DNA from: Acidobacteriota bacterium
Lineage (GTDB): Bacteria; Acidobacteriota; Vicinamibacteria; Vicinamibacterales; UBA8438
Reading direction: 5' to 3'
Length of the DNA: 64,000 nucleotides
Assembly (NCBI GenBank): GCA_009838525.1
Contig: VXRJ01000018.1
Location: 459,087 to 523,086 of the forward strand
The notes beneath the pieces were generated by a model, which searched no databases, was not told where the DNA came from, and was given only the letters and a program-made list of their open reading frames with translations. Every line of letters begins with the position of its first letter. Within the stretch, counting starts at the first letter, position 1. Shown one piece after another: positions 19,098 to 27,946 of the stretch. The translations under genes were made by a program, and so were the position numbers.

Positions 19098-21017
19098 ATG
19101 GCCATCAACGACCTGCGGCGCGAGATCGCGCGGCTGCCGGCGCAGCCTGGGGTCTATCTCTACTTCAACCGGGCCGGTGAGACGATCTATGTCGGTCGAG
19201 CCCGCGCGCTCCGCGACCGGGTGCGGAGCTACTTGGGAGCCTATGGTAACGACCCGAAGACCGATGCGTTGCTCGACGAGGCGGCGCGCCTTGAAGTCAT
19301 CGTCACCGACTCTGTGGTCGAGGCCCTCGCGCTCGAGAACAACCTGATCAAGCAACGGTCGCCCCGCTACAACATCCTGCTGCGGGACGACAAGAACTAC
19401 CCGTACCTGCAACTCACCACCGGTGAGGCGTTCCCCCGTGTCTTGGTTGCCCGTTCGGTGGCACGCGACGGGCACTACTATGCGGGCCCGTTCCTGCCCG
19501 CCACGTTTGCGCGGAAGACGATGTCGCTGACCCACCGGCTGTTCGGCATTCGATCGTGCAACGAAGTGATTACCGGCAAGCGCGACAGGCCCTGCCTGGA
19601 GTACGACATCAAGCGGTGCGTGGCCCCGTGCGTTGCCGAGGTGTGCGGCCCGGACCGGTACGCCGAGTCGGTGAAGCAGACGCGGCTCTTCCTGGAAGGG
19701 AAGACCGACGAAGTGGTCGGTCGGCTGCGGCGGCAGATGGAGGAAGCGTCGGCCGCACAGGAGTATGAGCGCGCGGCTCAGTGCCGGGATGCGATGCGGA
19801 CGGTCGAGACCCTGCGTGACCGGCAGCAGAAGATGGCGACGGCCCAACTGGGCGACCGCGACGCGTTCGGGATGAAAACCGGCCCGGCCGGGGCGGTCAT
19901 CCAGGTATTTCAGGTCCGCCGCGGCCGCGTCGTCGAACGAGTGGAGCTGGCGGCGGACGGAGACGATGTCGCGGCGGCGGGAAACGAGCCGAGGCTTGTC
20001 GCGGCCGCGGTGCAGCAGTTCTATGCGGCGCGCGACGTACCGCCCGAAGTGCATGTGCCGGTCGAGGTGGAAGACCGGGAGGCCATCGAGGCGTGGCTGT
20101 CGGAACGGGCGGGCCGAAGTGTGCGGGTCCGGACGCCGAAGCGCGGCGACCGCCGGGCGTTGCTGGATCTGGCCTCGCGGAACGCCGGGCTGGCCTACGA
20201 CGCCCGCTACAGTGAGAACGCACGCATTCATGCCGGCGCCCTGACGGAACTGCAGCACGTACTCGGATTGCCGCAGCCCCCAATCCGAGTCGAGTGTTTC
20301 GACATCTCGACGTTCCAGGGCCGGGAGACCGTCGGGTCGATGGTGGTGTGCGACGACGGTCGCATGCAGCGGAGTGAATACCGCAAGTTCCGCGTGCAGG
20401 GTCTCGGTGCGCGAGGCGGACGGCGTGGTTCACGCGGGAAGGGCCACCCGAGGCAGGCGGCGCCGGAGGAGACGGAGCGCCGCTCCGGCGCGGGCCGCGC
20501 GAAACCGGACGACTTCGCGGCCATGCACGAAGTGGTGTTCCGCCGTTATCGGAGACTGATGGAGGAAGGGGGGCCGTTCCCGGATCTCGTGGTCGTCGAT
20601 GGCGGGCAGGGGCAACTGACTGCGGCCTACCGCGCCCTCGACACGCTCGGCCTGGGCAACCTCGTGGTGATTGGTCTCGCCAAACGGGAAGAGGAGATAT
20701 ACACCCGCGGCGGCAACACGCCCGTGCGCCTGCCAAAGTCCAGCCCGGCGCTCCACCTGGTGCAGCGTGCGCGGGACGAAGCGCACCGGTTCGCCGTAAC
20801 CTTCCACCGCCGCGCGCGGGCGATGCGCGACTTTCACTCGGAACTGGACCTTATTCCCGGAATCGGACCGCGCCGGCGCCGAGCGCTGCTGGAGCGGTTC
20901 GGCAGTCTGGCCAATGTGCGTCGCGCCACGCGCGAGGAGCTCCTACCGGTCGTGGGACCGAAGCTGGCGGATGTTGTCCTCGCCTTCTTCACGCGGATAA
21001 CTACCGTCTCGATTTAG
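19098..21017 (+). CDS. uvrC: Excinuclease ABC subunit C
   Basis: The 639-residue protein makes both incisions in nucleotide excision repair. Visible parts: the GIY-YIG domain (PGVYLYFNRAGETIYVGRA), the Cys cluster region (RPCLEYDIKRCVAPC), a UVR helix pair (EYERAAQCRDAM), the RNase H-like nuclease (ECFDISTFQG, LVVVDGGQGQL) and a C-terminal HhH pair (LIPGIGPRRRRALLERFGS). The start MAINDLRREI at 19098 is favoured over the 22-residue upstream extension. A basic insertion of about 30 residues (near 20408-20505) separates KFRVQGLG from KPDDFAAMHEV in the nuclease domain. uvrB is not in the window. Confidence 0.95.
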   Translation: MAINDLRREIARLPAQPGVYLYFNRAGETIYVGRARALRDRVRSYLGAYGNDPKTDALLDEAARLEVIVTDSVVEALALENNLIKQRSPRYNILLRDDKNYPYLQLTTGEAFPRVLVARSVARDGHYYAGPFLPATFARKTMSLTHRLFGIRSCNEVITGKRDRPCLEYDIKRCVAPCVAEVCGPDRYAESVKQTRLFLEGKTDEVVGRLRRQMEEASAAQEYERAAQCRDAMRTVETLRDRQQKMATAQLGDRDAFGMKTGPAGAVIQVFQVRRGRVVERVELAADGDDVAAAGNEPRLVAAAVQQFYAARDVPPEVHVPVEVEDREAIEAWLSERAGRSVRVRTPKRGDRRALLDLASRNAGLAYDARYSENARIHAGALTELQHVLGLPQPPIRVECFDISTFQGRETVGSMVVCDDGRMQRSEYRKFRVQGLGARGGRRGSRGKGHPRQAAPEETERRSGAGRAKPDDFAAMHEVVFRRYRRLMEEGGPFPDLVVVDGGQGQLTAAYRALDTLGLGNLVVIGLAKREEEIYTRGGNTPVRLPKSSPALHLVQRARDEAHRFAVTFHRRARAMRDFHSELDLIPGIGPRRRRALLERFGSLANVRRATREELLPVVGPKLADVVLAFFTRITTVSI

Positions 21018-21088
21018 GGTATTCTGAGGGCTGTTGGTTTCGCGCTACCTGCCTCTTGCGTTCCCGGTCCCGGTCACGGACGCCCTCC

Positions 21089-22096
21089 ATGGCGGCTGAG
21101 CCGAAGCGCCCCCGCGTCGTTTCGGGCATGCGCCCCACGGGGCCGCTCCACTTGGGACACCTGATGGGCGCGCTCGCCAAATGGGTCGATCTGCAGGCGG
21201 ACTACGACTGCATGTACTTTGTCGCCGACTGGCATGCGCTCACGAGCGAGTTCGCCGACACGTCCGAGCTGACAACCTACGCCTACGACAACGTCGCCGA
21301 CTGGATCGCCGCCGGCATCGATCCGGACCGAAGCACGCTCTTCGTACAGTCGCTTGTGCCGGAGCATGCGGAGTTGTACCTGCTGCTGCAGATGGTCGTG
21401 CCGATTCCCTGGCTCGAACGCGTGCCGACCTATAAGGAGCAGATCGAACAGCTCTCGGAGAAGGACCTTTCGTCGGTAGGTTTTCTCGGATATCCGCTTC
21501 TGCAGGGGGCGGACGTCATCATGTACCGTGCGAACTACGTACCGGTGGGCGACGATCAGGTGCCGCACCTGGAGTTGGCGCGGGAGGTCGTCCGCCGTTT
21601 CCATCAGTTCTTCGGCGATGTCTTTCCGGAGCCGCTACCACTGTTGACACACTTTCCCCGGCTGCCCGGCATTGACAACCGGAAGATGTCGAAGAGCTAC
21701 GGCAACGCCATCGACCTTTCGGATGACGCGGGCACAGTTCGGAAGAAGGTAATGCGGATGTATACCGATCCGAAGCGGATCCGGGCCGACATCCCGGGAA
21801 CCGTGGAGGGCAACCCAGTCTTCGTGTACCACGACGCGTTCAACTCCGACACGGCGCAGGTGGACGATTTCAAGAAGCGTTACCGGGAAGGAAGGGTAGG
21901 CGACGTCGAGGTCAAGCGGGCGCTGGCCGAGGCGATCAATACCCACCTGGAGCCGTTGCGGGAGCGGAGGAAGGAGATCCTGGCGCGGCCGGGACGGATA
22001 CGTGAGATCCTGCACGACGGGTCGGCAACGGCGCGGGCCGCCGCGCAGGAGACGATGCGGGACGTGCGCGAGGCAGTTCGTTTGACCTACGGGTAG
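21089..22096 (+). CDS. trpS: Tryptophanyl-tRNA synthetase
   Basis: This class I synthetase of 335 residues charges tRNA-Trp. The HIGH-type motif is PTGPLHLGHLMG near the N-terminus, and the KMSKS motif is intact in DNRKMSKSYGNAI. DVIMYRANYVPVGDDQ is the typical Trp/adenylate pocket segment. The ATG at 21089 (MAAEPKRPRVVSGM) is preferred to an 11-residue Arg/Ser-rich upstream extension. scpA follows after four bases. Confidence 0.95.
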   Translation: MAAEPKRPRVVSGMRPTGPLHLGHLMGALAKWVDLQADYDCMYFVADWHALTSEFADTSELTTYAYDNVADWIAAGIDPDRSTLFVQSLVPEHAELYLLLQMVVPIPWLERVPTYKEQIEQLSEKDLSSVGFLGYPLLQGADVIMYRANYVPVGDDQVPHLELAREVVRRFHQFFGDVFPEPLPLLTHFPRLPGIDNRKMSKSYGNAIDLSDDAGTVRKKVMRMYTDPKRIRADIPGTVEGNPVFVYHDAFNSDTAQVDDFKKRYREGRVGDVEVKRALAEAINTHLEPLRERRKEILARPGRIREILHDGSATARAAAQETMRDVREAVRLTYG

Positions 22097-22100
22097 GCAG

Positions 22101-22943
22101 GTGGCCGACGAGAAGCGCGAGAGCGCGGCGACGCAGTCGGCGGAGCTGGCCGCTGATCCGGTGCCTTCCGGCCCAACTCGGATCCCGGCGGACTTCGAGT
22201 CCGTCCTTCCCGACTACCCCGTGCGGGTAAGCAGTTTCGAGGGGCCGCTCGATCTGCTGATCCACCTCATCAGGAGGAACGAGGTGGACATTTACGACAT
22301 CCCGATTGTGCTTATCGCCAGGCAGTACCTCGAGTATCTCGACCTGATGCGCGAGATCAACCTGGACGTTGCTGGCGAGTTTCTCGTCATGGCGGCGACG
22401 CTGATTCAGATCAAGTCGCGGATGCTGGTGCCACGGACCGTGGTGGAGGATGAGGCGGCCGAGGAAGAGGATCCACGCGAGGAGTTGGTGCGCCGCTTGC
22501 TTGAACACCAGAAGTTCAGGGCTGCGGCCGAGATGCTCCATGACCGCGAAACGGTCCGGAGCGCGCAGTGGACCCGTCCGGATGCTCGCGTCGAGGCGAT
22601 TGCCGGCGCGCCGTTCGAGCGGGAGCTGGAAGTGGATCTCTTCAGTCTGCTCCAGGCTTTCCAGGCGGTGCTCGCCCGCCGCAGCGGCTTGCCACAGGTG
22701 CCGCTACCGGAAGAGACCATTCCGATCGAGGTTCGGATGCGTGAAGTGCTGGCGCGGTTGTCGGCTGGCGCGCCCTCGCGGTTCGAGGATCTGTTCGATG
22801 CCGCGTCGTCCCGGCGGGATCTGATCACGACCTTTCTGGCGTTGCTGGAGCTCATCAGGCTCAAGCAGATCCGCGTGCTGCAGGCCGGACCGTTCGGGGC
22901 GATGCAGGTCTTGCGACGTGACCCGGAGACGAGCAATGGGTGA
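22101..22943 (+). CDS. scpA: Segregation and condensation protein A (kleisin)
   Basis: The 280-residue product has the ScpA N-terminal signature SSFEGPLDLLIHLIRRNEVDIYDIPI, the MAATLIQIKSRMLVP segment and a C-terminal winged-helix region (FLALLELIRLKQIRVLQAGPFG). It bridges SMC heads in chromosome condensation. It starts with GTG directly after trpS and overlaps scpB by eight bases. It has an Ala/Pro-rich N-terminal tail of about 35 residues. Confidence 0.93.
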   Translation: MADEKRESAATQSAELAADPVPSGPTRIPADFESVLPDYPVRVSSFEGPLDLLIHLIRRNEVDIYDIPIVLIARQYLEYLDLMREINLDVAGEFLVMAATLIQIKSRMLVPRTVVEDEAAEEEDPREELVRRLLEHQKFRAAAEMLHDRETVRSAQWTRPDARVEAIAGAPFERELEVDLFSLLQAFQAVLARRSGLPQVPLPEETIPIEVRMREVLARLSAGAPSRFEDLFDAASSRRDLITTFLALLELIRLKQIRVLQAGPFGAMQVLRRDPETSNG

Positions 22944-23592
22944 CGAACCGTCGCGGGGCGACCTGCAGGCGATCATCGAAGCGCTCATCTTCGCATCGCC
23001 CGATCCCGTCACGCTGAAGACGTTGCAGAGGACGCTGGACGCCGAGCCGAAGGAGGACGTCGTCGTGGCTCTTGCGGCCCTGGTGGAGCGATGGCGGGAT
23101 CGGCCCGGCGGGCTCGAGCTGATCGAGGTTGCGGGGGGCTACCAGATCGTCACCCGATCCGATCTGCACGATTGGGTGCGCCGGCTGTTCCACGAGCACT
23201 CCAGGCAGCGATTGTCGGTCCCCGCGCTCGAGACCCTTGCGGTCGTGGCGTACCGGCAGCCGGTGACCGGCCCGGAGATCGCGGAAATCCGTGGAGTCAA
23301 CACCAGCGGTGTTCTCGGCACACTCGTGGAACGGCGGCTCATCAAGGTGGTCGGTCGCAAGGCCGTGGTGGGCAGACCGTTCCTGTACGCCACCACCCGG
23401 GAGTTTCTCGACCGTTTCGGTTTGAAGGACCTGTCCGACCTGCCGAAGGTGGAGGACATGGCGGAAGCGCTCGGTATGGACGCTCCCTCCGCGCTGGCTG
23501 CCGAGGCGCCGCGCGACGAGTTGCTGCCGTTCGACACGGAAGGCGATTCCGTCTCCGCCATTCACGGCGAACCGGTCGGCAAGGTGCACTGA
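22936..23592 (+). CDS. scpB: Segregation and condensation protein B
   Basis: ScpB is the winged-helix dimer that binds ScpA in the SMC condensin. The sequence shows IIEALIFASPDPVT, PALETLAVVAYRQPVTGPEIAEIRGVN and LIKVVGRKAVVGRPFLYATT, all typical. The ATG at 22936 (MGDEPSRGDLQ) lies within the end of scpA; a GTG at 22918 is an alternative. A 45-residue acidic tail follows the second winged helix. Confidence 0.93.
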   Translation: MGDEPSRGDLQAIIEALIFASPDPVTLKTLQRTLDAEPKEDVVVALAALVERWRDRPGGLELIEVAGGYQIVTRSDLHDWVRRLFHEHSRQRLSVPALETLAVVAYRQPVTGPEIAEIRGVNTSGVLGTLVERRLIKVVGRKAVVGRPFLYATTREFLDRFGLKDLSDLPKVEDMAEALGMDAPSALAAEAPRDELLPFDTEGDSVSAIHGEPVGKVH

Positions 23593-23612
23593 CCAGGCGG
23601 CTCCACCACGGT

Positions 23613-24482
23613 ATGCGGGCAATGGAGGCGACGACCAGGCACGATGATGCGGACGCTTCCGGTGTCCGCCTGCAGAAGATGATCGCCGCGGCGGGGATTG
23701 CATCGCGGCGGGCCGCCGAACAACTGATCGTCGACGGCCGCGTGACGGTGAACGGCCGGACGGTACGCGAATTGGGTGCGCGCGCCTACCCGGCACGCGA
23801 TGACGTTCGCGTGGACGGCCGGCGTGTCGCCCGCCAGGAGCGATTCCGCTATCTGCTGGTTCACAAACCGGCCGGCTACGTGACGACTCGCCAGGATCCG
23901 CAGCGGCGGCCGACCGTGCTCGATCTCATCCCGGGCGTGCGGGAATACGTTTACCCGGTCGGCCGGCTCGACTACGACTCGGAAGGCCTGCTGCTGCTGA
24001 CGAACGACGGCCGTCTCGCGTCGGTCCTGACGCACCCGCGCCATGCGGTTCCGCGCGTCTACGAGGCGGTGGTTCGAGGCCTTCCGACGCCGGTCCAGCT
24101 CCGCCGGCTGGCCAACGGCATCACCCTCGACGGTCAGCGGACCGCGCCGGCGGAGGTGCGCGTGGTGCCGCGGCGGGGGACCGGCCGCGACCGGATCCGC
24201 GACCCCCGCACCCGCGTCCGCGTGACGCTGCGGGAAGGACGCAACCGGCAGGTGCGCCGCATGTTCGATGCTATCGGCCATCCGGTCCACCGTCTCCGCC
24301 GGACGCGACTGGGTCCACTCGCTCTCGGTGGCCTGAAGCCGGGCGACGCGCGCGAGCTGACGGTGACGGAAGTGAAGGCGCTGCAGCGGGCAGCGCGCGA
24401 AGCCGCACCGGCCCTGCGCCGGCCGGCGCCACACCGGCGGGCGGCGGCGCGACTGGCCGAAGGGCGCCAGACGGCCTTATGA
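23613..24482 (+). CDS. rluB: rRNA pseudouridine synthase, RsuA/RluB family
   Basis: The 289-residue protein has an S4 domain (VRLQKMIAAAGIASRRAAEQLIVDGRVTVNG) and then the synthase domain with the catalytic Asp in VGRLDYDSEGLLLLTNDG, plus VTLREGRNRQVRRMFDAIGH. RluB, which modifies 23S rRNA helix 89, is the closest match; RsuA cannot be fully excluded. The C-terminus is a basic Arg/Ala tail. The reading frame runs open back to 23091 but overlaps scpB there, so the start is placed at 23613, with 23622 also possible. It overlaps cmk by four bases. Confidence 0.88.
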   Translation: MRAMEATTRHDDADASGVRLQKMIAAAGIASRRAAEQLIVDGRVTVNGRTVRELGARAYPARDDVRVDGRRVARQERFRYLLVHKPAGYVTTRQDPQRRPTVLDLIPGVREYVYPVGRLDYDSEGLLLLTNDGRLASVLTHPRHAVPRVYEAVVRGLPTPVQLRRLANGITLDGQRTAPAEVRVVPRRGTGRDRIRDPRTRVRVTLREGRNRQVRRMFDAIGHPVHRLRRTRLGPLALGGLKPGDARELTVTEVKALQRAAREAAPALRRPAPHRRAAARLAEGRQTAL

Positions 24483-25174
24483 ACCAACCGTCGGTCATCG
24501 CCATTGACGGCCCGTCGGGCGCGGGTAAGGGAACCGTCGCGCGCGCTATCGCAGCGAGATTGCGGTGGCGCCACGTTGACACCGGGGCGATGTACCGCGC
24601 CGTGGCCTGGAAGGCCATCCGTGAGCGTCTTGCGCTCGATGATGGACCGGCGGTGGCCCGTCTTGCGGATCGTTCGCGGTTCGAACTGAGCGGACCGCGC
24701 ATCCTGATCGATGGCGAGGACGTCACCGTGGAGATTCGCAACGCCGACATGGATCGCGCCGCCGCCGCGGTGGCGCGGCTTGAAGATGTCCGCGCGTCGC
24801 TCGTGCGGCGGCAACAGGAGCTTGCTCGGGAAGGCAGCGTCGTCATGGAAGGACGCGACATCGGGACCGTGGTATTCCCGGGCGCTCCGGTCAAGATCTA
24901 TCTCGACGCGGAGCCGTCGGAGCGGGCGGCCCGACGCGCCCATGACCGGCGTCATCAGCGATCGGCGACATCGGGGGTGGAGGAAATACGACGTGAACTT
25001 GACGAACGCGATCAGAGCGACCGGACTCGGACCGCGTCGCCCCTGAAGATCGCCGACGATGCCGTGCGGATCGACACCACTGGCGTGCCCGTCGAGGAGG
25101 TGGTGCGGCGTGTCCTGCAAGTGATTCGGGAGCGGTTGCCTGGGAGCCGTCGTCAGTTTGACGGCCTTGCATAA
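24479..25174 (+). CDS. cmk: Cytidylate kinase
   Basis: The 231-residue protein phosphorylates CMP and dCMP. It has the P-loop IDGPSGAGKGTVA, the CMP-binding HVDTGAMYRAVAW, the EGRDIGTVVFP segment and a lid region (AERAARRAHDRR-like, here SERAARRAHDRRHQR). The ATG lies in the stop of the pseudouridine synthase gene (ATGA). rpsA follows after 78 bases, the classic cmk-rpsA order. Confidence 0.95.
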   Translation: MNQPSVIAIDGPSGAGKGTVARAIAARLRWRHVDTGAMYRAVAWKAIRERLALDDGPAVARLADRSRFELSGPRILIDGEDVTVEIRNADMDRAAAAVARLEDVRASLVRRQQELAREGSVVMEGRDIGTVVFPGAPVKIYLDAEPSERAARRAHDRRHQRSATSGVEEIRRELDERDQSDRTRTASPLKIADDAVRIDTTGVPVEEVVRRVLQVIRERLPGSRRQFDGLA

Positions 25175-25252
25175 GTGACGTAGTATCCGTAGTTTGCCGC
25201 AGGCCCAAGTAGGCGGGAAGGCCGGCTGGACCGCAAGGAGGAACCCGACAGC

Positions 25253-26989
25253 ATGGTAGACGCGACAGACGATCCGTACCGCGATCCCGACGAAGAGGTT
25301 CGCGACCCCGAGGAACACGCCCGGCTGGCGGCGATGTACGACGCAAGCCTCAAGAATATCGTCGAGGGCGAGGTGATCGAGGGGACCGTGTTGAAGGTCA
25401 CCGATACCGAAGTGCTGGTCGACGTCGGCTACAAGTCGGAGGGAATCATCCCGCTGACGGAGTTCTGCGACGAGACCGGCGGAGTGGCGGTCAACCCGGG
25501 CGACACGGTGGATGTCCTGCTCGAACGGACCGAGGATCGGGACGGCCACGTGGTGCTTTCGCGCGAGAAGGCCGAGAAGATGAAGATTTGGGACGAGGTC
25601 GAGAAGGCCTACGCTGAGCGGAAGGTCGTGCTCGGCCGCGTCATCGACCGGATAAAAGGGGGGCTTGCGGTCGACATCGGGGTTCGTGCCTTCCTGCCGG
25701 GCTCGCAGATCGACATTCGTCCCATCCGAAACCTGGATGCGCTTCGTGGTGAAGAGCTGCGCATGCGCGTGATCAAGGTGAACAAGAAGCGGGGCAACAT
25801 TGTTCTGTCGCGCAAGGTGCTCCAGGAAGAGGAGAACGCGGAGAAGAAGCAGGAGACGCTCGCCACCATCGCGGAAGGCAAAGTGATGACCGGCGTCGTG
25901 AAGAACATCACGGACTACGGCGCGTTCATCGATTTGGGCGGCATCGATGGACTGCTGCACGTGACCGACATGTCCTGGGGCCGCGCGCAGCATCCTTCGG
26001 AGCTGTTCAAGGTCAACGATGATGTGGAGGTCGTCGTGCTGAAGTTCGACGCCGCGACCGAGCGCATCTCGCTCGGCTACAAACAGCTTCACGACGATCC
26101 CTGGACAACCGTGGCCGAGCGCTATCCGGTGGGGCAGAGGTTGAGCGGGAAGGTGATCAGCCTGACGGACTACGGCGCTTTTGTGGAGTTGGAGCCGGGC
26201 GTCGAGGGGCTGATTCACGTTTCCGAGATGTCCTGGAGCAAGCGGGTCAAGCATCCGTCCAAGTTGCTCAATGTCGGCGACACGGTCGAGTCGATGGTGC
26301 TCGGCGTCGATCCGCACGCGCGGCGGATCGCTCTTGGCTTGAAGCAGATCGAGAGCAACCCCTGGGAGGAACTGGGCGCACGGTACCCGGTCGGTTCCCG
26401 CATCACCGGCACGGTTCGCAACCTGACCGAATTCGGGGCGTTCGTCGAGGTGGAGGAGGGTATCGACGGACTGATTCACATCTCGGATATGTCCTGGAGC
26501 AAGCGCCTCAAGCATCCCTCGGAGGTGGTCAACAAGGGTGACGAGGTGGAGGCGGTGGTGCTGAACATCGACGCCGAGAACCAGCGTCTCTCGCTCGGAC
26601 TCAAGCAGCTCTCCACCGACATCTGGGACGATTTCTTCAGCGCCACCAAGGTGGGTGACGTTGTCGGCGGCAAAGTGGTGCGGATCACGAACTTCGGTGC
26701 GTTCGTCGAGCTCGCCGACGGCATCGAGGGCCTGATCCACGTCTCCGAGTTCGAGGATCAGAAGAAGGGCGATCAGGGCGCCATCGAAGTGAACACGACG
26801 ATCCAGATGCGGGTCATCAAGCTGAGTCCCGAAGAGCGGAAGATCGGCTTGAGCGTACGAGCCCTGCATGATGAGAACTTCGAAAGAGACTGGCGCAGCT
26901 ATGCCGACGAGTCGTCGCCCGAGGTGACGCTGGGCGACCATTTCAAGCAGCAGCAATCTGCCGCCGCGGCGTCCCGCAAGGACGACTAA
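25253..26989 (+). CDS. rpsA: 30S ribosomal protein S1
   Basis: Six S1 (OB-fold) repeats can be counted in the 578 residues, starting near GEVIEGTVLKVTDTEVLVDVG, RVIDRIKGGLAVDIG, GVVKNITDYGAFIDLGG, GKVISLTDYGAFVELEP, GTVRNLTEFGAFVEVEE and GKVVRITNFGAFVELAD. The middle repeats carry the HxSxMSW pattern. It helps mRNA bind to the 30S subunit. AAGGAGG about 12 bases before the ATG is one of the strongest ribosome sites in the window, fitting a highly expressed gene. Confidence 0.97.
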   Translation: MVDATDDPYRDPDEEVRDPEEHARLAAMYDASLKNIVEGEVIEGTVLKVTDTEVLVDVGYKSEGIIPLTEFCDETGGVAVNPGDTVDVLLERTEDRDGHVVLSREKAEKMKIWDEVEKAYAERKVVLGRVIDRIKGGLAVDIGVRAFLPGSQIDIRPIRNLDALRGEELRMRVIKVNKKRGNIVLSRKVLQEEENAEKKQETLATIAEGKVMTGVVKNITDYGAFIDLGGIDGLLHVTDMSWGRAQHPSELFKVNDDVEVVVLKFDAATERISLGYKQLHDDPWTTVAERYPVGQRLSGKVISLTDYGAFVELEPGVEGLIHVSEMSWSKRVKHPSKLLNVGDTVESMVLGVDPHARRIALGLKQIESNPWEELGARYPVGSRITGTVRNLTEFGAFVEVEEGIDGLIHISDMSWSKRLKHPSEVVNKGDEVEAVVLNIDAENQRLSLGLKQLSTDIWDDFFSATKVGDVVGGKVVRITNFGAFVELADGIEGLIHVSEFEDQKKGDQGAIEVNTTIQMRVIKLSPEERKIGLSVRALHDENFERDWRSYADESSPEVTLGDHFKQQQSAAAASRKDD

Positions 26990-27031
26990 GGCGCCCGCAG
27001 GGGCCAGGAGCCCGTGGTGACCGGAAGCAGC

Positions 27032-27382
27032 ATGACAAAGGCCGTGCTGGTCGAAGAGGTGTCTCGCTCCGCCGAGCTTCCGCGCAAGGAGGCGGAGAAG
27101 GTGGTCGACACGGTCTTTGCGAGCATCGTCGAGTCGCTACGGAATGGGCAAAAGGTGGAGCTCCGCGGCTTCGGCAGCTTTCGGCTGCGTCACCGCCGGT
27201 CTCGTAGAGGCCGGAATCCGCGAACCGGTGACGCGGTGGAGGTCCCTCCCAAGACGGTTCCGTACTTCAAGCCGGGCAAGGAGCTTCGCGCGTTGATCAA
27301 CGACGGGTCTGAGGCGTCGCCGGGTCATCGGTCGTCGCGGCCCGGGGATGCTTCCACGTCCGTCTCCATCATCCCGTCGTGA
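27032..27382 (+). CDS. HU/IHF-family DNA-binding protein with C-terminal extension
   Basis: Residues 1-92 make a complete HU/IHF fold: MTKAVLVEEVSRSAELPRKEAEKVVDTVF, GQKVELRGFGSFRLRHR, and RRGRNPRTGDAVEVPPKTVPYFKPGKELRALI, with the intercalating Pro in NPRTG. A tail of about 24 Ser/Pro/His-rich residues follows, absent from classic HU. The placement after rpsA is that of the IHF beta gene in many bacteria. The ATG at 27032 matches the family start better than GTG at 27014. It overlaps the HIT gene (GTGA). Confidence 0.9.
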   Translation: MTKAVLVEEVSRSAELPRKEAEKVVDTVFASIVESLRNGQKVELRGFGSFRLRHRRSRRGRNPRTGDAVEVPPKTVPYFKPGKELRALINDGSEASPGHRSSRPGDASTSVSIIPS

Positions 27383-27885
27383 AGCGCCTCTGGGCCCCCT
27401 GGAGACTGGAGTACGTGACCGCCGCCGCCGGAGGCGATGACCCGTCCTGTGTTTTCTGCAGGGCGCTCGATCCGGCGACCCCGTCGGAGCACCTGCTCTA
27501 CCGCGGCGCGCGGGTCTTCGTCATCCTGAACAAGTACCCTTACAACAATGGCCACCTCATGGTGGTGCCGATTCGGCACGTTGCCCGCATGGCGGATGCG
27601 ACACCGGAGGAGCTGACGGAGCTGATCGCGGTGACGCGCCTCGCCGAGATGGCGCTTACCGAGGCGTACGGCCCGCACGGGATCAACGTGGGGATGAACC
27701 TGGGAAGAACCGCGGGCGCCGGCGTAGTCGGCCACTTGCACGTCCATCTGGTGCCACGTTGGGAGGGAGACACCAATTTCATGTCCGTCGTAAGTGAGAC
27801 GCGCGTCGTCCCCGAGGCGCCGGCGGCCAGCGTCGCCAGGCTGAGGCCGGTCTTCGAACGACTCACCGCCGCGCCCGTGTCGTAA
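27379..27885 (+). CDS. HIT-family nucleotide hydrolase/transferase
   Basis: The 168-residue product starts WAPWRLEYV and contains CVFC, LNKYPYNNGHLMVVPIRH and the histidine triad GHLHVHLVPRW. It belongs to the ATP adenylyltransferase-like or Ap4A phosphorylase-like branch of HIT proteins. The N-terminal CxxC may bind zinc with downstream residues. It starts with GTG inside the stop of the HU-like gene. The substrate is probably a dinucleoside polyphosphate or an AMP-linked compound. Confidence 0.88.
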   Translation: MKRLWAPWRLEYVTAAAGGDDPSCVFCRALDPATPSEHLLYRGARVFVILNKYPYNNGHLMVVPIRHVARMADATPEELTELIAVTRLAEMALTEAYGPHGINVGMNLGRTAGAGVVGHLHVHLVPRWEGDTNFMSVVSETRVVPEAPAASVARLRPVFERLTAAPVS

Positions 27886-27946
27886 CCGGCGAGCACTAAC
27901 GACACAACGAGCACAGGCTGCTGGTCCCGGATCGGCGGCACACGCG

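Noticed and set aside
18999-20258. A 419-codon minus-strand frame over uvrC
   Set aside because: It is antisense to the conserved UvrC frame and shows no recognisable motif.
24134-26956. A 940-codon minus-strand open frame across cmk and rpsA
   Set aside because: It is antisense to clear S1 repeats and to cmk and has no domain; an artefact of codon bias.
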